From UBA2942 sp045127535 (GTDB lineage Bacteria > Bacillota > Clostridia > Lachnospirales > Lachnospiraceae): a stretch of DNA of 64,000 nucleotides. A model generated the notes under the pieces. The model saw only the letters and a program-made list of their open reading frames with translations, made no database searches and was not told where the DNA came from. The stretch's first letter is position 1. The number at the start of each line of letters is the position of its first letter. The position numbers were made by a program, and so were the translations under genes. Shown one piece after another: positions 52,615-62,135 of this stretch. The DNA lies in the NCBI GenBank assembly GCA_045127535.1, contig JBGVQN010000006.1, forward strand, positions 1-64,000, written 5' to 3'.

Positions 52615-52791
52615 CTATTGTTTCTTAGGATGGCAGGTGCCGCTCATAGCACAATTTGCACATCCGCATCCACAGGAGGACTTTCCATTTTTCTTATCCC
52701 GCACCATATTGGCAATGATGGCTGCCACCACCAGGATCAGTATAGCGCAGATGATAATCGTTGGTAAATTTTCATAAATCCACGTAAACAT
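52615..52791 (-). CDS. FeoB-associated Cys-rich membrane protein
   Basis: 58 aa, one N-terminal helix (PTIIICAILILVVAAIIANM), then SSCGCGCANCAMSGTC, the five-cysteine motif of the FeoB-associated family. GGAGGTTTGTAA before ATG 52791, and only 29 bp after feoB. Probably assists Fe(II) transport at the membrane; mechanism unknown. Easily missed because of its size. Confidence 0.92.
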   Translation of the reverse strand: MFTWIYENLPTIIICAILILVVAAIIANMVRDKKNGKSSCGCGCANCAMSGTCHPKKQ

Positions 52792-52820
52792 TTACAAACC
52801 TCCTGTTCTGCATAAAGCAT

Positions 52821-55232
52821 TTATTTTACCTTAACAGTTTTGGTGAGCTTCACAGACTCTTTGTATGGCTTAAAGAGCATATAAAGCATACCAGCCAATA
52901 CTACGATGGCAGCGATCAGTCCGAGTACATTCATATTTCCAGCAAACACAGAACCGATCTGATAAATCATCAGAGATACTGCATACGCAAATCCGCACTG
53001 ATATCCAATTGCAAACCAGGTCCACTTAGCGGAGTTCATCTCACGCTTGATAGCGCCGATCGCAGCAAAGCAAGGTGCGCAAAGGAGATTGAATACCAGG
53101 AAGGAATAGCCTGCCAGCTGGGTCAGACCCTCAAAATCCAGGACACCAAATACACCAACTACTTCTTCCTTGGCAACCAGACCCATAATGGTTGCAATGG
53201 TCGCCTTGGCATTGCCAAAGCCCAGAGGCTTAAAGATCCAGCAAAGTGCGCCGCCAATGATACCAAGAATACTGTTGTCCAGCTCCATCTCTGTACTAAA
53301 CATAAAGGAACCGTCTACGATACCAAAGCAGGAACCTGCCCAGATGATGATAGAAGAAAGCAGGATGATGGTACCAGCCTTTTTAATAAAGGACCAGCCA
53401 CGCTCCCACATGGAACGAAGTACATTTCCTGCGGTTGGCCAGTGGTAAGCAGGAAGCTCCATAACGAATGGCGCCGGATCACCTGCAAACATCCTGGTTT
53501 TCTTTAACATAATACCGGAAACAATAATTGCTGCAATACCTACAAAATATGCACTTGGAGCAACCCACCATGCACCGCCAAACAGTGCAGCAGCAATCAG
53601 TGCAATGATCGGCAGCTTTGCACCACAAGGAATAAATGTGGTGGTCATAATGGTCATACGGCGGTCACGCTCATTTTCAATGGTACGGGATGCCATAATG
53701 CCAGGTACGCCACAGCCGGTACCGATCAGCATTGGGATAAAGGACTTACCGGACAGACCAAACTTACGGAAGATCCTGTCAAGTACAAAGGCAATACGGG
53801 ACATATATCCGCAAGCCTCTAAGAATGCCAGAAGAATAAACAGGATCAGCATCTGCGGCACAAATCCAAGCACTGCACCAACACCTGCCACGATACTGTC
53901 CAGCAGCAAACTGTTCAGCCACTCTGGTGTATGCAATGCAGTCAGACCACTCTCTACCAGTACAGGGATACCAGGAACCCAGATACCATACTCAGCAGTA
54001 TCCGGAACCCCCTCTGCTTCTTCTCCCAGTGTTTCTTCATAGATTGCAGAAATATCACACCCTGCCTCTGCCAGAGCATCTGCATAGGATCCATATGCCT
54101 CGTCAAATGCACCAAAGTCCTCATCTGCTATTGCAAACTGAATATCTTCTGCACCAGTTACACCATTTTCTACAGCTGCGTCTACCCGAGCAACCATTTC
54201 CTCTACCCATACATGTTCTGCTGCATATTCTGTCATGGCATCCTCATACTCAGAAGTACCAATACCAAACAGATGCCAGCCGTCACCAAACAGACCATCA
54301 TTGGTCCAGTCTGTTACATAGGTACCTACTGTAGATACAGAAATATAGTATACAAGGAACATAATGACTGCAAAGATCGGCAGTGCAAGGAAACGGTTGG
54401 TCACCACCTTGTCGATCTTATCGGAGGTAGAAAGCTTTCCGGCGGACTTCTTCTTGTAGCAGCCCTTGATCATCTGTCCAATGTAAATATAACGTTCGTT
54501 GGTGATAATGGATTCTGCATCATCATCCATTTCATCCTCAACCTTCTTAATATCCTCTTCAATATGTGCAAGAATCTTGGAATCTAAATTCATCTGCTCC
54601 AACACCTTGTCGTCACGCTCAAAGATCTTGATGGCATACCATCTCTGCTGTTCTTCCGGCATGCTGTGTACTGCTGCTTCTTCAATATGTGCAATGGCAT
54701 GCTCCACAGGGCCAGAGAAAGTGTGCATTGGCACAGTCTTGCCATTCTTGGCTGCATCAATGGCAGCCTCAGCAGCCTCTGTCAGACCGGTGCCCTTCAG
54801 TGCTGAGATCTCCACCACCTTGCAGCCCAAAGCTCTGGACAACTCTGCGGTGTTGATCTTGTCACCATTCTTCTGCACCACGTCCATCATGTTGATGGCA
54901 ACCACTACAGGAATACCCAGCTCTGTTAACTGAGTGGTCAGATACAGGTTTCTTTCCAGGTTGGTACCGTCAATGATGTTTAAGATCGCATCCGGACGCT
55001 CGCTGATCAGGTAATTTCTTGCCACCACTTCCTCTAAGGTATATGGAGAAAGAGAATAGATACCTGGAAGGTCAGTAATAATCACGCCTTCATGCTTTTT
55101 CAGCTTACCTTCCTTTTTTTCTACTGTTACACCTGGCCAGTTGCCAACAAACTGGTTAGAACCAGTCAAAGCGTTGAACAGGGTCGTTTTACCGCAGTTC
55201 GGGTTACCCGCAAGGGCAATACGCAAATTCAT
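52821..55232 (-). CDS. feoB: Ferrous iron transporter FeoB
   Basis: 803 aa. N-terminal G domain: GNPNCGKTT (P-loop), VTVEKKEGK (switch I region), DLPGIYSL (G3), NMMD (G4), then a GDI helical domain to ~270. Membrane part includes the Gate motifs GTGCGVPGIMASRT and LCAPCFAAIGA. Between helix 1 and helix 2 (about residues 310-430) is a long acidic extracytoplasmic insertion (DAMTEYAAEHVWVEEMVARV...), longer than in E. coli FeoB. GAGGAATAAC before ATG 55232. Follows feoA after a small hairpin. Confidence 0.97.
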   Translation of the reverse strand: MNLRIALAGNPNCGKTTLFNALTGSNQFVGNWPGVTVEKKEGKLKKHEGVIITDLPGIYSLSPYTLEEVVARNYLISERPDAILNIIDGTNLERNLYLTTQLTELGIPVVVAINMMDVVQKNGDKINTAELSRALGCKVVEISALKGTGLTEAAEAAIDAAKNGKTVPMHTFSGPVEHAIAHIEEAAVHSMPEEQQRWYAIKIFERDDKVLEQMNLDSKILAHIEEDIKKVEDEMDDDAESIITNERYIYIGQMIKGCYKKKSAGKLSTSDKIDKVVTNRFLALPIFAVIMFLVYYISVSTVGTYVTDWTNDGLFGDGWHLFGIGTSEYEDAMTEYAAEHVWVEEMVARVDAAVENGVTGAEDIQFAIADEDFGAFDEAYGSYADALAEAGCDISAIYEETLGEEAEGVPDTAEYGIWVPGIPVLVESGLTALHTPEWLNSLLLDSIVAGVGAVLGFVPQMLILFILLAFLEACGYMSRIAFVLDRIFRKFGLSGKSFIPMLIGTGCGVPGIMASRTIENERDRRMTIMTTTFIPCGAKLPIIALIAAALFGGAWWVAPSAYFVGIAAIIVSGIMLKKTRMFAGDPAPFVMELPAYHWPTAGNVLRSMWERGWSFIKKAGTIILLSSIIIWAGSCFGIVDGSFMFSTEMELDNSILGIIGGALCWIFKPLGFGNAKATIATIMGLVAKEEVVGVFGVLDFEGLTQLAGYSFLVFNLLCAPCFAAIGAIKREMNSAKWTWFAIGYQCGFAYAVSLMIYQIGSVFAGNMNVLGLIAAIVVLAGMLYMLFKPYKESVKLTKTVKVK

Positions 55233-55251
55233 ATGTTATTCCTCACTTTCA

Positions 55252-55265
55252 TTAGCATCGGCTAA
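55252..55265. promoter_or_regulatory. Feo operator 1 (TTAGC-N4-GCTAA) upstream of feoB
   Basis: TTAGCATCGGCTAA between feoA and feoB, next to the feoB RBS. Same 5-4-5 palindrome as the three sites upstream of feoA. Confidence 0.6.
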
Positions 55266-55274
55266 CCGATGTTT

Positions 55275-55303
55275 CAAAAAATACCGGGGGTCTACCCCCC
55301 GTT
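55275..55303 (-). terminator. Attenuator-like hairpin between feoA and feoB
   Basis: Minus strand CGGGGG-GTAGA-CCCCCG followed by GTATTTTTT. It would terminate part of the feoA transcripts and set a lower feoB level. Confidence 0.7.
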
Positions 55304-55316
55304 TATGATATGTATC

Positions 55317-55538
55317 TTACTCAACCTCAATCATTTCTGCGTCAGCTTTGCGAAGGGAAAGCTCATAGCCGCGGACGGTCACTTCGACCGGATCACCCAG
55401 AGGCGCTACCTTACGGACAGATACCTCAACCCCTTTGGTGATACCCATATCCATGATACGACGCTTGATTGCACCCTCACCGTGGAGCTTTACAACCTTC
55501 ACTGTATCACCGACTTTTGTCTGTCTCAGTGTCTTCAT
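55317..55538 (-). CDS. feoA: FeoA-family protein
   Basis: 73 aa SH3-like FeoA: GDTVKVVKLHGEGAIKRRIM, DMGITKGVEVSVRKVAPLGD, PVEVTVRGYELSLRKADA. Cytosolic partner of FeoB. AAGGAGGAGAACAGG before ATG 55538. Second of two tandem FeoA genes; 50 bp after the first. Confidence 0.94.
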   Translation of the reverse strand: MKTLRQTKVGDTVKVVKLHGEGAIKRRIMDMGITKGVEVSVRKVAPLGDPVEVTVRGYELSLRKADAEMIEVE

Positions 55539-55588
55539 TCCTGTTCTCCTCCTTGAAATATGTTTTTAAGAATAACTGTCCCAGAAAA

Positions 55589-55801
55589 TCAAACCATGAT
55601 TTTCTGTGCCATTTCCTTACTGATAGCAATACGGGATTCTTTTACGTTTACAATTACATTGCCGCCGATGGTATTTATAACTGTAACGGCTCCTCCCACA
55701 ACAAAACCAAGTGATTCAAGATGTGTCTTCACCTCTTGCTTTCCACCGATTTTTTTGATGATATGTTCTTCTCCAACATCTGTGAGTGTAAGCGGCATCA
55801 T
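55589..55801 (-). CDS. FeoA-family protein, first of two
   Basis: 70 aa. MPLTLTDVGEEHIIKKIGGK, HLESLGFVVGGAVTVINTIG, GNVIVNVKESRIAISKEMA; FeoA-like SH3 fold with lower conservation than the second copy. First gene of the feo operon, behind an iron-type operator cluster. Confidence 0.9.
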   Translation of the reverse strand: MMPLTLTDVGEEHIIKKIGGKQEVKTHLESLGFVVGGAVTVINTIGGNVIVNVKESRIAISKEMAQKIMV

Positions 55802-55835
55802 TTTCTCTACCTTCTTCCTGAAGTGGATATTAAAT

Positions 55836-55999
55836 TAGCGCATGCTAACTTAAACACAAAAATATATGTTAGCAATCGCTAACTATAGGTAGTATATACA
55901 TTTCAATTTTATTTGTCAATAGACTTTAGATGAAATTTCCTTTTTCTTCCACAGATTCAGCAGGTCATCCAATTAGTTAGCGCGTGCTAACTAACTTTT
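55836..55999 (-). promoter_or_regulatory. Feo promoter with three TTAGC-N4-GCTAA operators
   Basis: TTGACA (55919-55914), 17-base spacer, TATACT (55896-55891). Downstream of it are TTAGC-GATT-GCTAA (55868-55883) and TTAGC-ATGC-GCTAA (near 55836-55849); upstream is GTTAGC-GCGT-GCTAAC flanked by further AGT/ACT (near 55976-55996). The spacing and sequence suit a DtxR/IdeR-type iron-dependent repressor. The remaining ~140 bp to the PBP gene end hold nothing else clear. Confidence 0.8.
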
Positions 56000-56141
56000 T
56001 GTGCATTTTTGTTCCTTGTTTTTTTTGAGCTTTGGTTTCTGTCACAGGAACGCATCTCCCAATTGCCTGTGTTGGTATTAAAAAAGGAGGTATCGCACAC
56101 TGCTCTGTTTTTTCTTCCAAAGCATTGTACGACACCCCATA

Positions 56142-57677
56142 TCATTCCGTTAACCCAATATCATTACTTAGGCAATAATCAAAAATCTGTTTTGCTACCG
56201 GAGCGGCTACATCTCCTCCGGTGCCTGCACCTTCCAGGATTACAGTCACTGCCACCTTAGGATCTTCCATAGGAGCATATCCCGTAAACCATGCATGCAT
56301 ACTGCCAGACTGTGTATACTCTGCCGAACCTGTTTTACCAGCCACGGTACCATATGAACTGGCGGCACCAGCACCTGTCCCCTCACTGACTACTGTACCC
56401 ATAAACTGTCCCAGAGTATAAGCCTCTGCTTCTGACATCAATGTGGCATATACTTCCGGTTCCGTCTCCTGTACCAGCTTTCCTTCTGCATTTACGATCC
56501 GGTCTACCAGCTGCGGCTTCATCATTACGCCATTGTTGGCAATGGTTGCAGTAATCATACAGTTCAACAACGGGGTCTCTGTAACTGTGCCCTGTCCAAT
56601 ACTGGTTAATATGGTTTCCCAGTCAGAAGATTCCTCATTCAGGGAAATGGTGCTTACCGAACTGGCAAGATCTATAGGCAGCTTCTGATTAAATAAAAAT
56701 GACTCACACATGGACACCCAATCGCTTTTATTCAGGTTCAGTCCCATCTGTGCATGTATGCCGTTACAGGAATTGGCCAGACCATAACGTAAATCTACTT
56801 CTCCGTGTACATGCTTGTCATGACAGTCTAATGTCAGTCCGTTATAACTGAATGTACCAGTACAATTATAGCGCAGGTTCTGCCATGTATCTCCGTACTG
56901 TCTGATATAAGCCAGCTCTGTCAACAGTTTAAAGGTAGAGCCAGGAGGATATACTCCCTGTGTAGCACGATTTAACAAATTGGCACTGGTATTTTCATCA
57001 GAAATCAGCCAGTCCCAGTTTTCAGCAATGGTATTGGGATCATAGCCTGGCCTGGATACCATTGCCAGGATTCTTCCAGTAGAAGGCTCCATAACCACTA
57101 CTGCCCCCTGGTATCCTTCCAAAAGGCTGTAACAGTACTGCTGCAAAGAAGCATTCAAAGAAGTACACAGAGAATTTCCCGGATTTTTCTCCCCTATAAT
57201 ATCGTTATACAGCTGTTCCCAGATTGGTATGGAAGAAGTCAGCAGGGAATAATTATAACTGCTTTCCATCTCTGCCGCTCCTAACTTGGCATATCCTATG
57301 GGATGGGCAAATACCTCTCCATAAGGGTAATACCGAACCTCAGTACCATCTTCCTGTTCCTGAGAATACGCCAACACATTCCCTGCTGAATCATATATAG
57401 AGCCTCTGCTTACTGTAGCTGATTCACTGCTGATTCTGGTATTATAAGAATTATTGACTACGGAAGAGCTGACAAATACCAGATAATAAATATAGTAAAG
57501 TGCCATACCGCAGAAAAAGATGCCAATGGTAATAAGCATACCATACACAGCTCCATTTTTTTTCCAGCGTTCTTTACGCGCTTTCTGCTTATCTGACTGC
57601 CTGCCTGATGTATGATCCGCCGGGCTGGCTGACTGACGGTCTGGCTTTTGCTGTTCATAAGAACGATTTTCCTGCAT
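56142..57677 (-). CDS. Penicillin-binding protein transpeptidase (PbpA/SpoVD-like class B)
   Basis: 511 aa. Basic, Gln/Ser-rich cytoplasmic N-terminus (~45 residues), one membrane helix (~45-70), then dimerisation domain and transpeptidase with SxxK in YPPGSTFKLLT, SxN in LANSCNGIH, and KTG in VAGKTGSAEYT. Cross-links peptidoglycan outside the membrane. AAGGAGGGATC before ATG 57677. Lies 59 bp downstream of the FtsW/RodA gene: a matching glycosyltransferase-transpeptidase pair. Confidence 0.93.
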   Translation of the reverse strand: MQENRSYEQQKPDRQSASPADHTSGRQSDKQKARKERWKKNGAVYGMLITIGIFFCGMALYYIYYLVFVSSSVVNNSYNTRISSESATVSRGSIYDSAGNVLAYSQEQEDGTEVRYYPYGEVFAHPIGYAKLGAAEMESSYNYSLLTSSIPIWEQLYNDIIGEKNPGNSLCTSLNASLQQYCYSLLEGYQGAVVVMEPSTGRILAMVSRPGYDPNTIAENWDWLISDENTSANLLNRATQGVYPPGSTFKLLTELAYIRQYGDTWQNLRYNCTGTFSYNGLTLDCHDKHVHGEVDLRYGLANSCNGIHAQMGLNLNKSDWVSMCESFLFNQKLPIDLASSVSTISLNEESSDWETILTSIGQGTVTETPLLNCMITATIANNGVMMKPQLVDRIVNAEGKLVQETEPEVYATLMSEAEAYTLGQFMGTVVSEGTGAGAASSYGTVAGKTGSAEYTQSGSMHAWFTGYAPMEDPKVAVTVILEGAGTGGDVAAPVAKQIFDYCLSNDIGLTE

Positions 57678-57736
57678 ATTTACTGATCCCTCCTTTGCAT
57701 ACAGATTTCAGAAAATATATGATTTTATCAATGGTT

Positions 57737-59263
57737 TTATAAAGATTTGCTGTTTCCATCTGCATTTTTCTGTCCAGGAGAACGTTGTGCCTGCTGTTTA
57801 TTCTGAAAATATGCCTGATACTGCATAGACTGTATCTGCTGCTGCATGGCTGCCTTCTGTTCTCTAAGTCTGGCCTCCTGCAGTGTTTTTTCTCTTGCTT
57901 CTTCGGCCTTTCGCTGTTCTTCCTCTAACCTGCGCCGTTCCTCTGCCAACCTGTGCCGTTCTTCTTCATTCTGATACATAATATAAAGTCCCTGCATCAG
58001 TTCAAACAGAATAAACGTACTGGATACAGAACTGCCTCCATAACTGACCAGAGGCAGGGTAACACCGGTTGCCGGAATAAATTTAATCACACCACCAATT
58101 GCCAGACAGGTCTGTATCCCATAAATACCAGCAAGTCCTGTTCCAATCAACCGAAAATATTTCACAGAATACCTGGAAGCAATGAGCATAAACTGACAAA
58201 AGCAGCAGAAACATACTGCGATCAGGCACAAGGCAAAAATTCCTCCAAATTCTTCTGCAATGGCGGAAAATATATAATCTTTGATTACCACAGGAATGGT
58301 ATTGGAACTGCCTTCATAAAGTCCTGTTCCAAACCAGCCTCCGCTGCCAATGGCAAACAGGGATTGGGCAATCTGGTAACCTGTGGTGTCAATGGCAGAC
58401 CATGGATCCTGCCAGGCGGATACTCTTACCCTTACATGGGAAAACAGTATATAAGCCGCTACTCCTGCTGCGCATCCTGCCCCAATGCCGCAAATCAGAT
58501 AAATGGGCTTTCTGATGGCCACCTGCAGCATACACAAGTAGGTCAGGAAGAAAATCAAAGCACCTCCCAAATCCGTAGACACAACCAGAACCAGAACATG
58601 AATTGCTGCAATACATGTGGCAAAACATACACGCCTGAAATCATCCCGTTTTCGTAACAGCACTGCAATCAGCAGCACAAAAGTGATTTTTACAAATTCT
58701 GATGGCTGCAGACTGAAAAAGCCCAGATTTAAAGACAAATTGGCACCATACTCTGTAGATCCGATCAAAGGCACTGCAATGAGCAAAATCAGTCCCACTA
58801 CACCAAATGTGCCAGCCAGCACCTTTACATGCGTCAGCTTTACCGTTAAAGCAGGAACTGCCAGTGTCAGAATAGAGGCTGCACAGATAATAATAAACTG
58901 TTTTACAGCCTTATCAAAATTCAGTCTGGTCATGCAGATCATGCTGATGCTGATACAAAACAGCATGGTTGTTAACAGCGGCGCAAAACTTTTTTTATAC
59001 ACTGTCCGAAATAAGACCCGGTACAACAGTACATAAAGCATCTGCATCAGGCAGAATACGATCCGTTCTATAGAAGCAGAACGTACTGCCACCACGCCCA
59101 ATGCACACAGCTGGATAATCAAAATCAGTATCATTTGTCCATGAAGCACCGCATTTCCTTTATAGCGCTCCATTTTTACTGTACTGTATACAGACAATAT
59201 GGCAAACAACACACCTGCCATCATAATGATATATTTGGCACTATTGATAATTACAGTCTCCAA
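57737..59263 (-). CDS. FtsW/RodA/SpoVE-family peptidoglycan polymerase
   Basis: 508 aa, about ten membrane helices; LQPSEFVKITFVLLIAVLL, STDLGGALIFFL, QIAQSLFAIGSGGWFGTGL, and PATGVTLPLVSYGGSS are SEDS-family signatures. A Glu/Arg/Gln-rich coiled-coil tail of ~80 residues (HRLAEERRRLEEEQRKAEEA) is an unusual C-terminal extension. Probable TTG start at 59263 with GGGGGTG upstream. Precedes its PBP partner. Polymerises lipid II into glycan. Confidence 0.92.
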   Translation of the reverse strand: METVIINSAKYIIMMAGVLFAILSVYSTVKMERYKGNAVLHGQMILILIIQLCALGVVAVRSASIERIVFCLMQMLYVLLYRVLFRTVYKKSFAPLLTTMLFCISISMICMTRLNFDKAVKQFIIICAASILTLAVPALTVKLTHVKVLAGTFGVVGLILLIAVPLIGSTEYGANLSLNLGFFSLQPSEFVKITFVLLIAVLLRKRDDFRRVCFATCIAAIHVLVLVVSTDLGGALIFFLTYLCMLQVAIRKPIYLICGIGAGCAAGVAAYILFSHVRVRVSAWQDPWSAIDTTGYQIAQSLFAIGSGGWFGTGLYEGSSNTIPVVIKDYIFSAIAEEFGGIFALCLIAVCFCCFCQFMLIASRYSVKYFRLIGTGLAGIYGIQTCLAIGGVIKFIPATGVTLPLVSYGGSSVSSTFILFELMQGLYIMYQNEEERHRLAEERRRLEEEQRKAEEAREKTLQEARLREQKAAMQQQIQSMQYQAYFQNKQQAQRSPGQKNADGNSKSL

Positions 59264-59278
59264 AAAAGCACCCCCTTT

Positions 59279-61501
59279 TTATTGTACGCCTCGTCTGAAA
59301 TGTCCTTTCGTTAAGGGTATTTCTGAAATCTCTGCCAAAAGCCCTGACTTGGCACGATCCCAGCCTTTTAAAACTGCAGCAGTTTCTTCTCCCGTCTCTA
59401 CAGTAAATGAAATCCGTACCGAACCGGGAGCCATTTGTAGAATGGTCTTCCACTCGTCAAAGAGACACATAGCATATCCATTATAGATCACATTGTAACA
59501 GTATGGACAGACGCTTTTTACCGGCATCCGTATTCTGGTACGGTCCTGCAGATAAGTCAATTCCTGTTTGTGATTGCACCTCCCGGCAGTCTTTTTCAGG
59601 CACTGGGCGGAAACCATCATAGGAAGCCGTCCATATAACAATACCTCTGCACCTTCTATGCCTCTGGTTTTCCACTCTCCTGCATTCAGTTCCACAGGAA
59701 TCGTTACCTGTGCAATGCCCTGTTCTCTAAAAAATTCTTCTGCTGCCCTATTATAGGCATACAGCATATGGTCTCCTGTAAACATACCAGTCTGCCCACG
59801 TGCCTGCAGATAAGTCAGTTCCTCTATGGTCCTTACCAGAAAGCCATCAAAACCTGCCTGTTTCCATTCTTTTTCAAATCTCTGGAAATAATCCATGGCC
59901 TGATTTCTGAAAATACGGGGCATGGTAAGAAATACCTGATATCCTGCCTCATGCACCTGTTCTGCCAGCAGCTTCCACTGGGAAGGCGGTGTTATCAGAC
60001 TGTCTAAACAGATCCGTCCGCAGCCGCCCCATTTCAGCACAGCATCTAACTGTTCTAACGTTTCCACGGAAATACTCACCAGCGGCTGGCTGGCTGCCGG
60101 ATTCTTTCTTCCAGACTGTTTTTCAGTACAGCAATGGATATCTGGTGCATTTTCTGCACAAATATCAGAATACTGGGTATCAGTTGTCCTTGCGTACTGT
60201 CTTGTAAGTGCTTCTTCTAATTGCTCAATGGTCTGCCTGCGGAGTGCATTTAACGCACCCACTGGTACAAACAAACCATCCTCTACCTCTATATCCAGCT
60301 GTTCCAGACAGAAAGAAGTCCCTCCAAATTTACGCATCTGCTTTCCAATGCTTTCCCTTGTGGCAGGCTGCCTGTCTGCTTTTACAGGTTCATCTCCCTG
60401 ACAGGTCACATGAATGCCGCGGCAGTTCAGTTTCATTGTAACAGGAAAATGTTGACGGACTATTACATTTCCTTTTACTTTCTCTTGCAGTTTCGTGTCG
60501 ATATAGCGGGTTTGGAGAGACTGAATCCATTCATCATTTCCAGGGCGGAAGTCAGGCTTGGTCAGTGTAATCATATCTCTGCCATTGTGTTTGTGGAAAT
60601 ATCCCTCCGTAAAACCTTTCCTGTTAAACAAATCCCACAGTCTCTGTCTGTCCTGTGGCTCTACAAAATAACCTTCTTTTCCCAACGCTTCATATCTGTC
60701 CAAATATTTGCGGTAAATTGCAGTCACACCCGCTGCATACACCGGCTTTTTCATCCGTCCCTCAATTTTCAAGGAGTGCACTCCCCCTTCTATGAGCTCC
60801 GGCAGTAAGTCCAATGCATTCATATCTTTTGGGCTTAACAGATACGTTTCCTCTCTGGAATTGACGCTTCGTCCCCCCTCTGCCTGGGTATAATACTGGT
60901 ACTCCATTCTGCATGGCTGGGCACATCTGCCCCGGTTGCCGCTTCTGCCTCCTGCCAAGCTGCTGTAAAGACACTGTCCGGAATAACAATAGCACAATGC
61001 ACCATGGACAAACACTTCTATTTCAATCGGACAGCTTTTCCTGATTGCCCGGATTTCTTCCATGCTCAGTTCTCTGGGCGTTACCACTCTGGAAACACCC
61101 AGATCATATAAAAACTTTGCACTTCCGGCTCCTGTCATGGTCATCTGGGTACTTGCATGTATAGGAAGATCAGGAAACCACTGCCTGATCCGCCTCATTA
61201 CCCCCATATCCTGTACGATCACTGCGTCCAATCCAGCCTGGTACAATGGAAGCAAATATTCATAAAGTGACTGTTCCAGTTCATCTTCTTTTAACAACGT
61301 ATTTACTGTCAGATACAGTTTTCTGCCATGAATGTGCACATAAGAAATGGCCTCTAAAAGCCTGTCCTCTTCTGGATTTTCTGCATATGCCCTGGCACCA
61401 AACCGTGTGCCTCCCATATAAACTGCATCTGCACCTGCAGCTATGGCAGCCTGCATGCTTTCAAAGGAGCCTGCTGGTGCCAGTAATTCTATTTTTGCCA
61501 A
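59279..61501 (-). CDS. U32-family peptidase/hydroxylase with DUF3656 region
   Basis: About 740 aa. Start placed at TTG 61501 (MAKIELLAPAGSF), 8 bases after GGAGG; the in-frame ATG at 61516 overlaps that RBS. U32 signature FVHGALCYCYSGQCLYSS, SLAGGRSGNRGRCAQPCRMEY holds the cysteine ligands, with ELLAPAGSFESMQAAIAAGA at the N-terminus. The DUF3656 segment and a second TIM-barrel-like C-terminus follow. Relatives hydroxylate 23S rRNA (RlhA) or act on collagen/peptides; which applies is unknown. Directly follows zapA. Confidence 0.9.
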   Translation of the reverse strand: MAKIELLAPAGSFESMQAAIAAGADAVYMGGTRFGARAYAENPEEDRLLEAISYVHIHGRKLYLTVNTLLKEDELEQSLYEYLLPLYQAGLDAVIVQDMGVMRRIRQWFPDLPIHASTQMTMTGAGSAKFLYDLGVSRVVTPRELSMEEIRAIRKSCPIEIEVFVHGALCYCYSGQCLYSSLAGGRSGNRGRCAQPCRMEYQYYTQAEGGRSVNSREETYLLSPKDMNALDLLPELIEGGVHSLKIEGRMKKPVYAAGVTAIYRKYLDRYEALGKEGYFVEPQDRQRLWDLFNRKGFTEGYFHKHNGRDMITLTKPDFRPGNDEWIQSLQTRYIDTKLQEKVKGNVIVRQHFPVTMKLNCRGIHVTCQGDEPVKADRQPATRESIGKQMRKFGGTSFCLEQLDIEVEDGLFVPVGALNALRRQTIEQLEEALTRQYARTTDTQYSDICAENAPDIHCCTEKQSGRKNPAASQPLVSISVETLEQLDAVLKWGGCGRICLDSLITPPSQWKLLAEQVHEAGYQVFLTMPRIFRNQAMDYFQRFEKEWKQAGFDGFLVRTIEELTYLQARGQTGMFTGDHMLYAYNRAAEEFFREQGIAQVTIPVELNAGEWKTRGIEGAEVLLYGRLPMMVSAQCLKKTAGRCNHKQELTYLQDRTRIRMPVKSVCPYCYNVIYNGYAMCLFDEWKTILQMAPGSVRISFTVETGEETAAVLKGWDRAKSGLLAEISEIPLTKGHFRRGVQ

Positions 61502-61518
61502 GTTCACTTCCTCCATTA

Positions 61519-62031
61519 TTAGGTACGGTTTCTGTTCTTTAACTGAGTATACCGTTCTGCCAATGCCCGGTTCTTGCTTTCCAGTGCCTGATTGGTTTCT
61601 GTCAGCAGTTTGATCTGAGCACGCAAATCTGCTACCTGCCCCTGTAGATCTGCAGTTTTTTCCTCAGCGTAGGACAGCTTTTCTCTCATCTGCTCTGTTT
61701 CCACTTTCAGATTTTCTAACTGTTCTAACTGCATCCTGCAAGTAACCAGATTGTGTTTTAAATCATAGGTCTGGGTTTCCAGTTCCTCTAAATGCTGTTT
61801 CTTCTGTTCTCCTGCATCCTTTTCTTTCAGGTAATCGTCTGCCATCTGCAGGAAAATCATCAGGTTGCGGATCTCGGTGGTCTGCTTCTGTATACCGCCC
61901 TGCTCCTTTAATACTGCAATGGTATGGTTCACATATGCAGCCAGTCTCTGCAGATACGCTTCCTCTTCCTGTCCTGCCAGATTATACACTTTCCCGTCAA
62001 TCACTACTTTTGTGTATGTCTGCTTCTCCAT
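61519..62031 (-). CDS. zapA: Cell division protein ZapA
   Basis: 170 aa. N-terminal ZapA domain VVIDGKVYNLAGQEEEAYLQ, RLAAYVNHTIAVLKEQGG, then a long coiled coil (about 85-165, EQLENLKVETEQMREKLSYA). Binds and bundles FtsZ filaments at the Z-ring. Longer than Gram-negative ZapA because of the coiled coil. Followed within 20 bp by the U32 gene. Confidence 0.85.
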   Translation of the reverse strand: MEKQTYTKVVIDGKVYNLAGQEEEAYLQRLAAYVNHTIAVLKEQGGIQKQTTEIRNLMIFLQMADDYLKEKDAGEQKKQHLEELETQTYDLKHNLVTCRMQLEQLENLKVETEQMREKLSYAEEKTADLQGQVADLRAQIKLLTETNQALESKNRALAERYTQLKNRNRT

Positions 62032-62135
62032 AGTTTTTACCTTTCTTTATCTTGAGAGGGACGCATTCAGGAGGATCCCCGGTCGGATAGGTGCAGTGCC
62101 ATGGCAGGCAGATAACTGGATTCACATGCCACACA

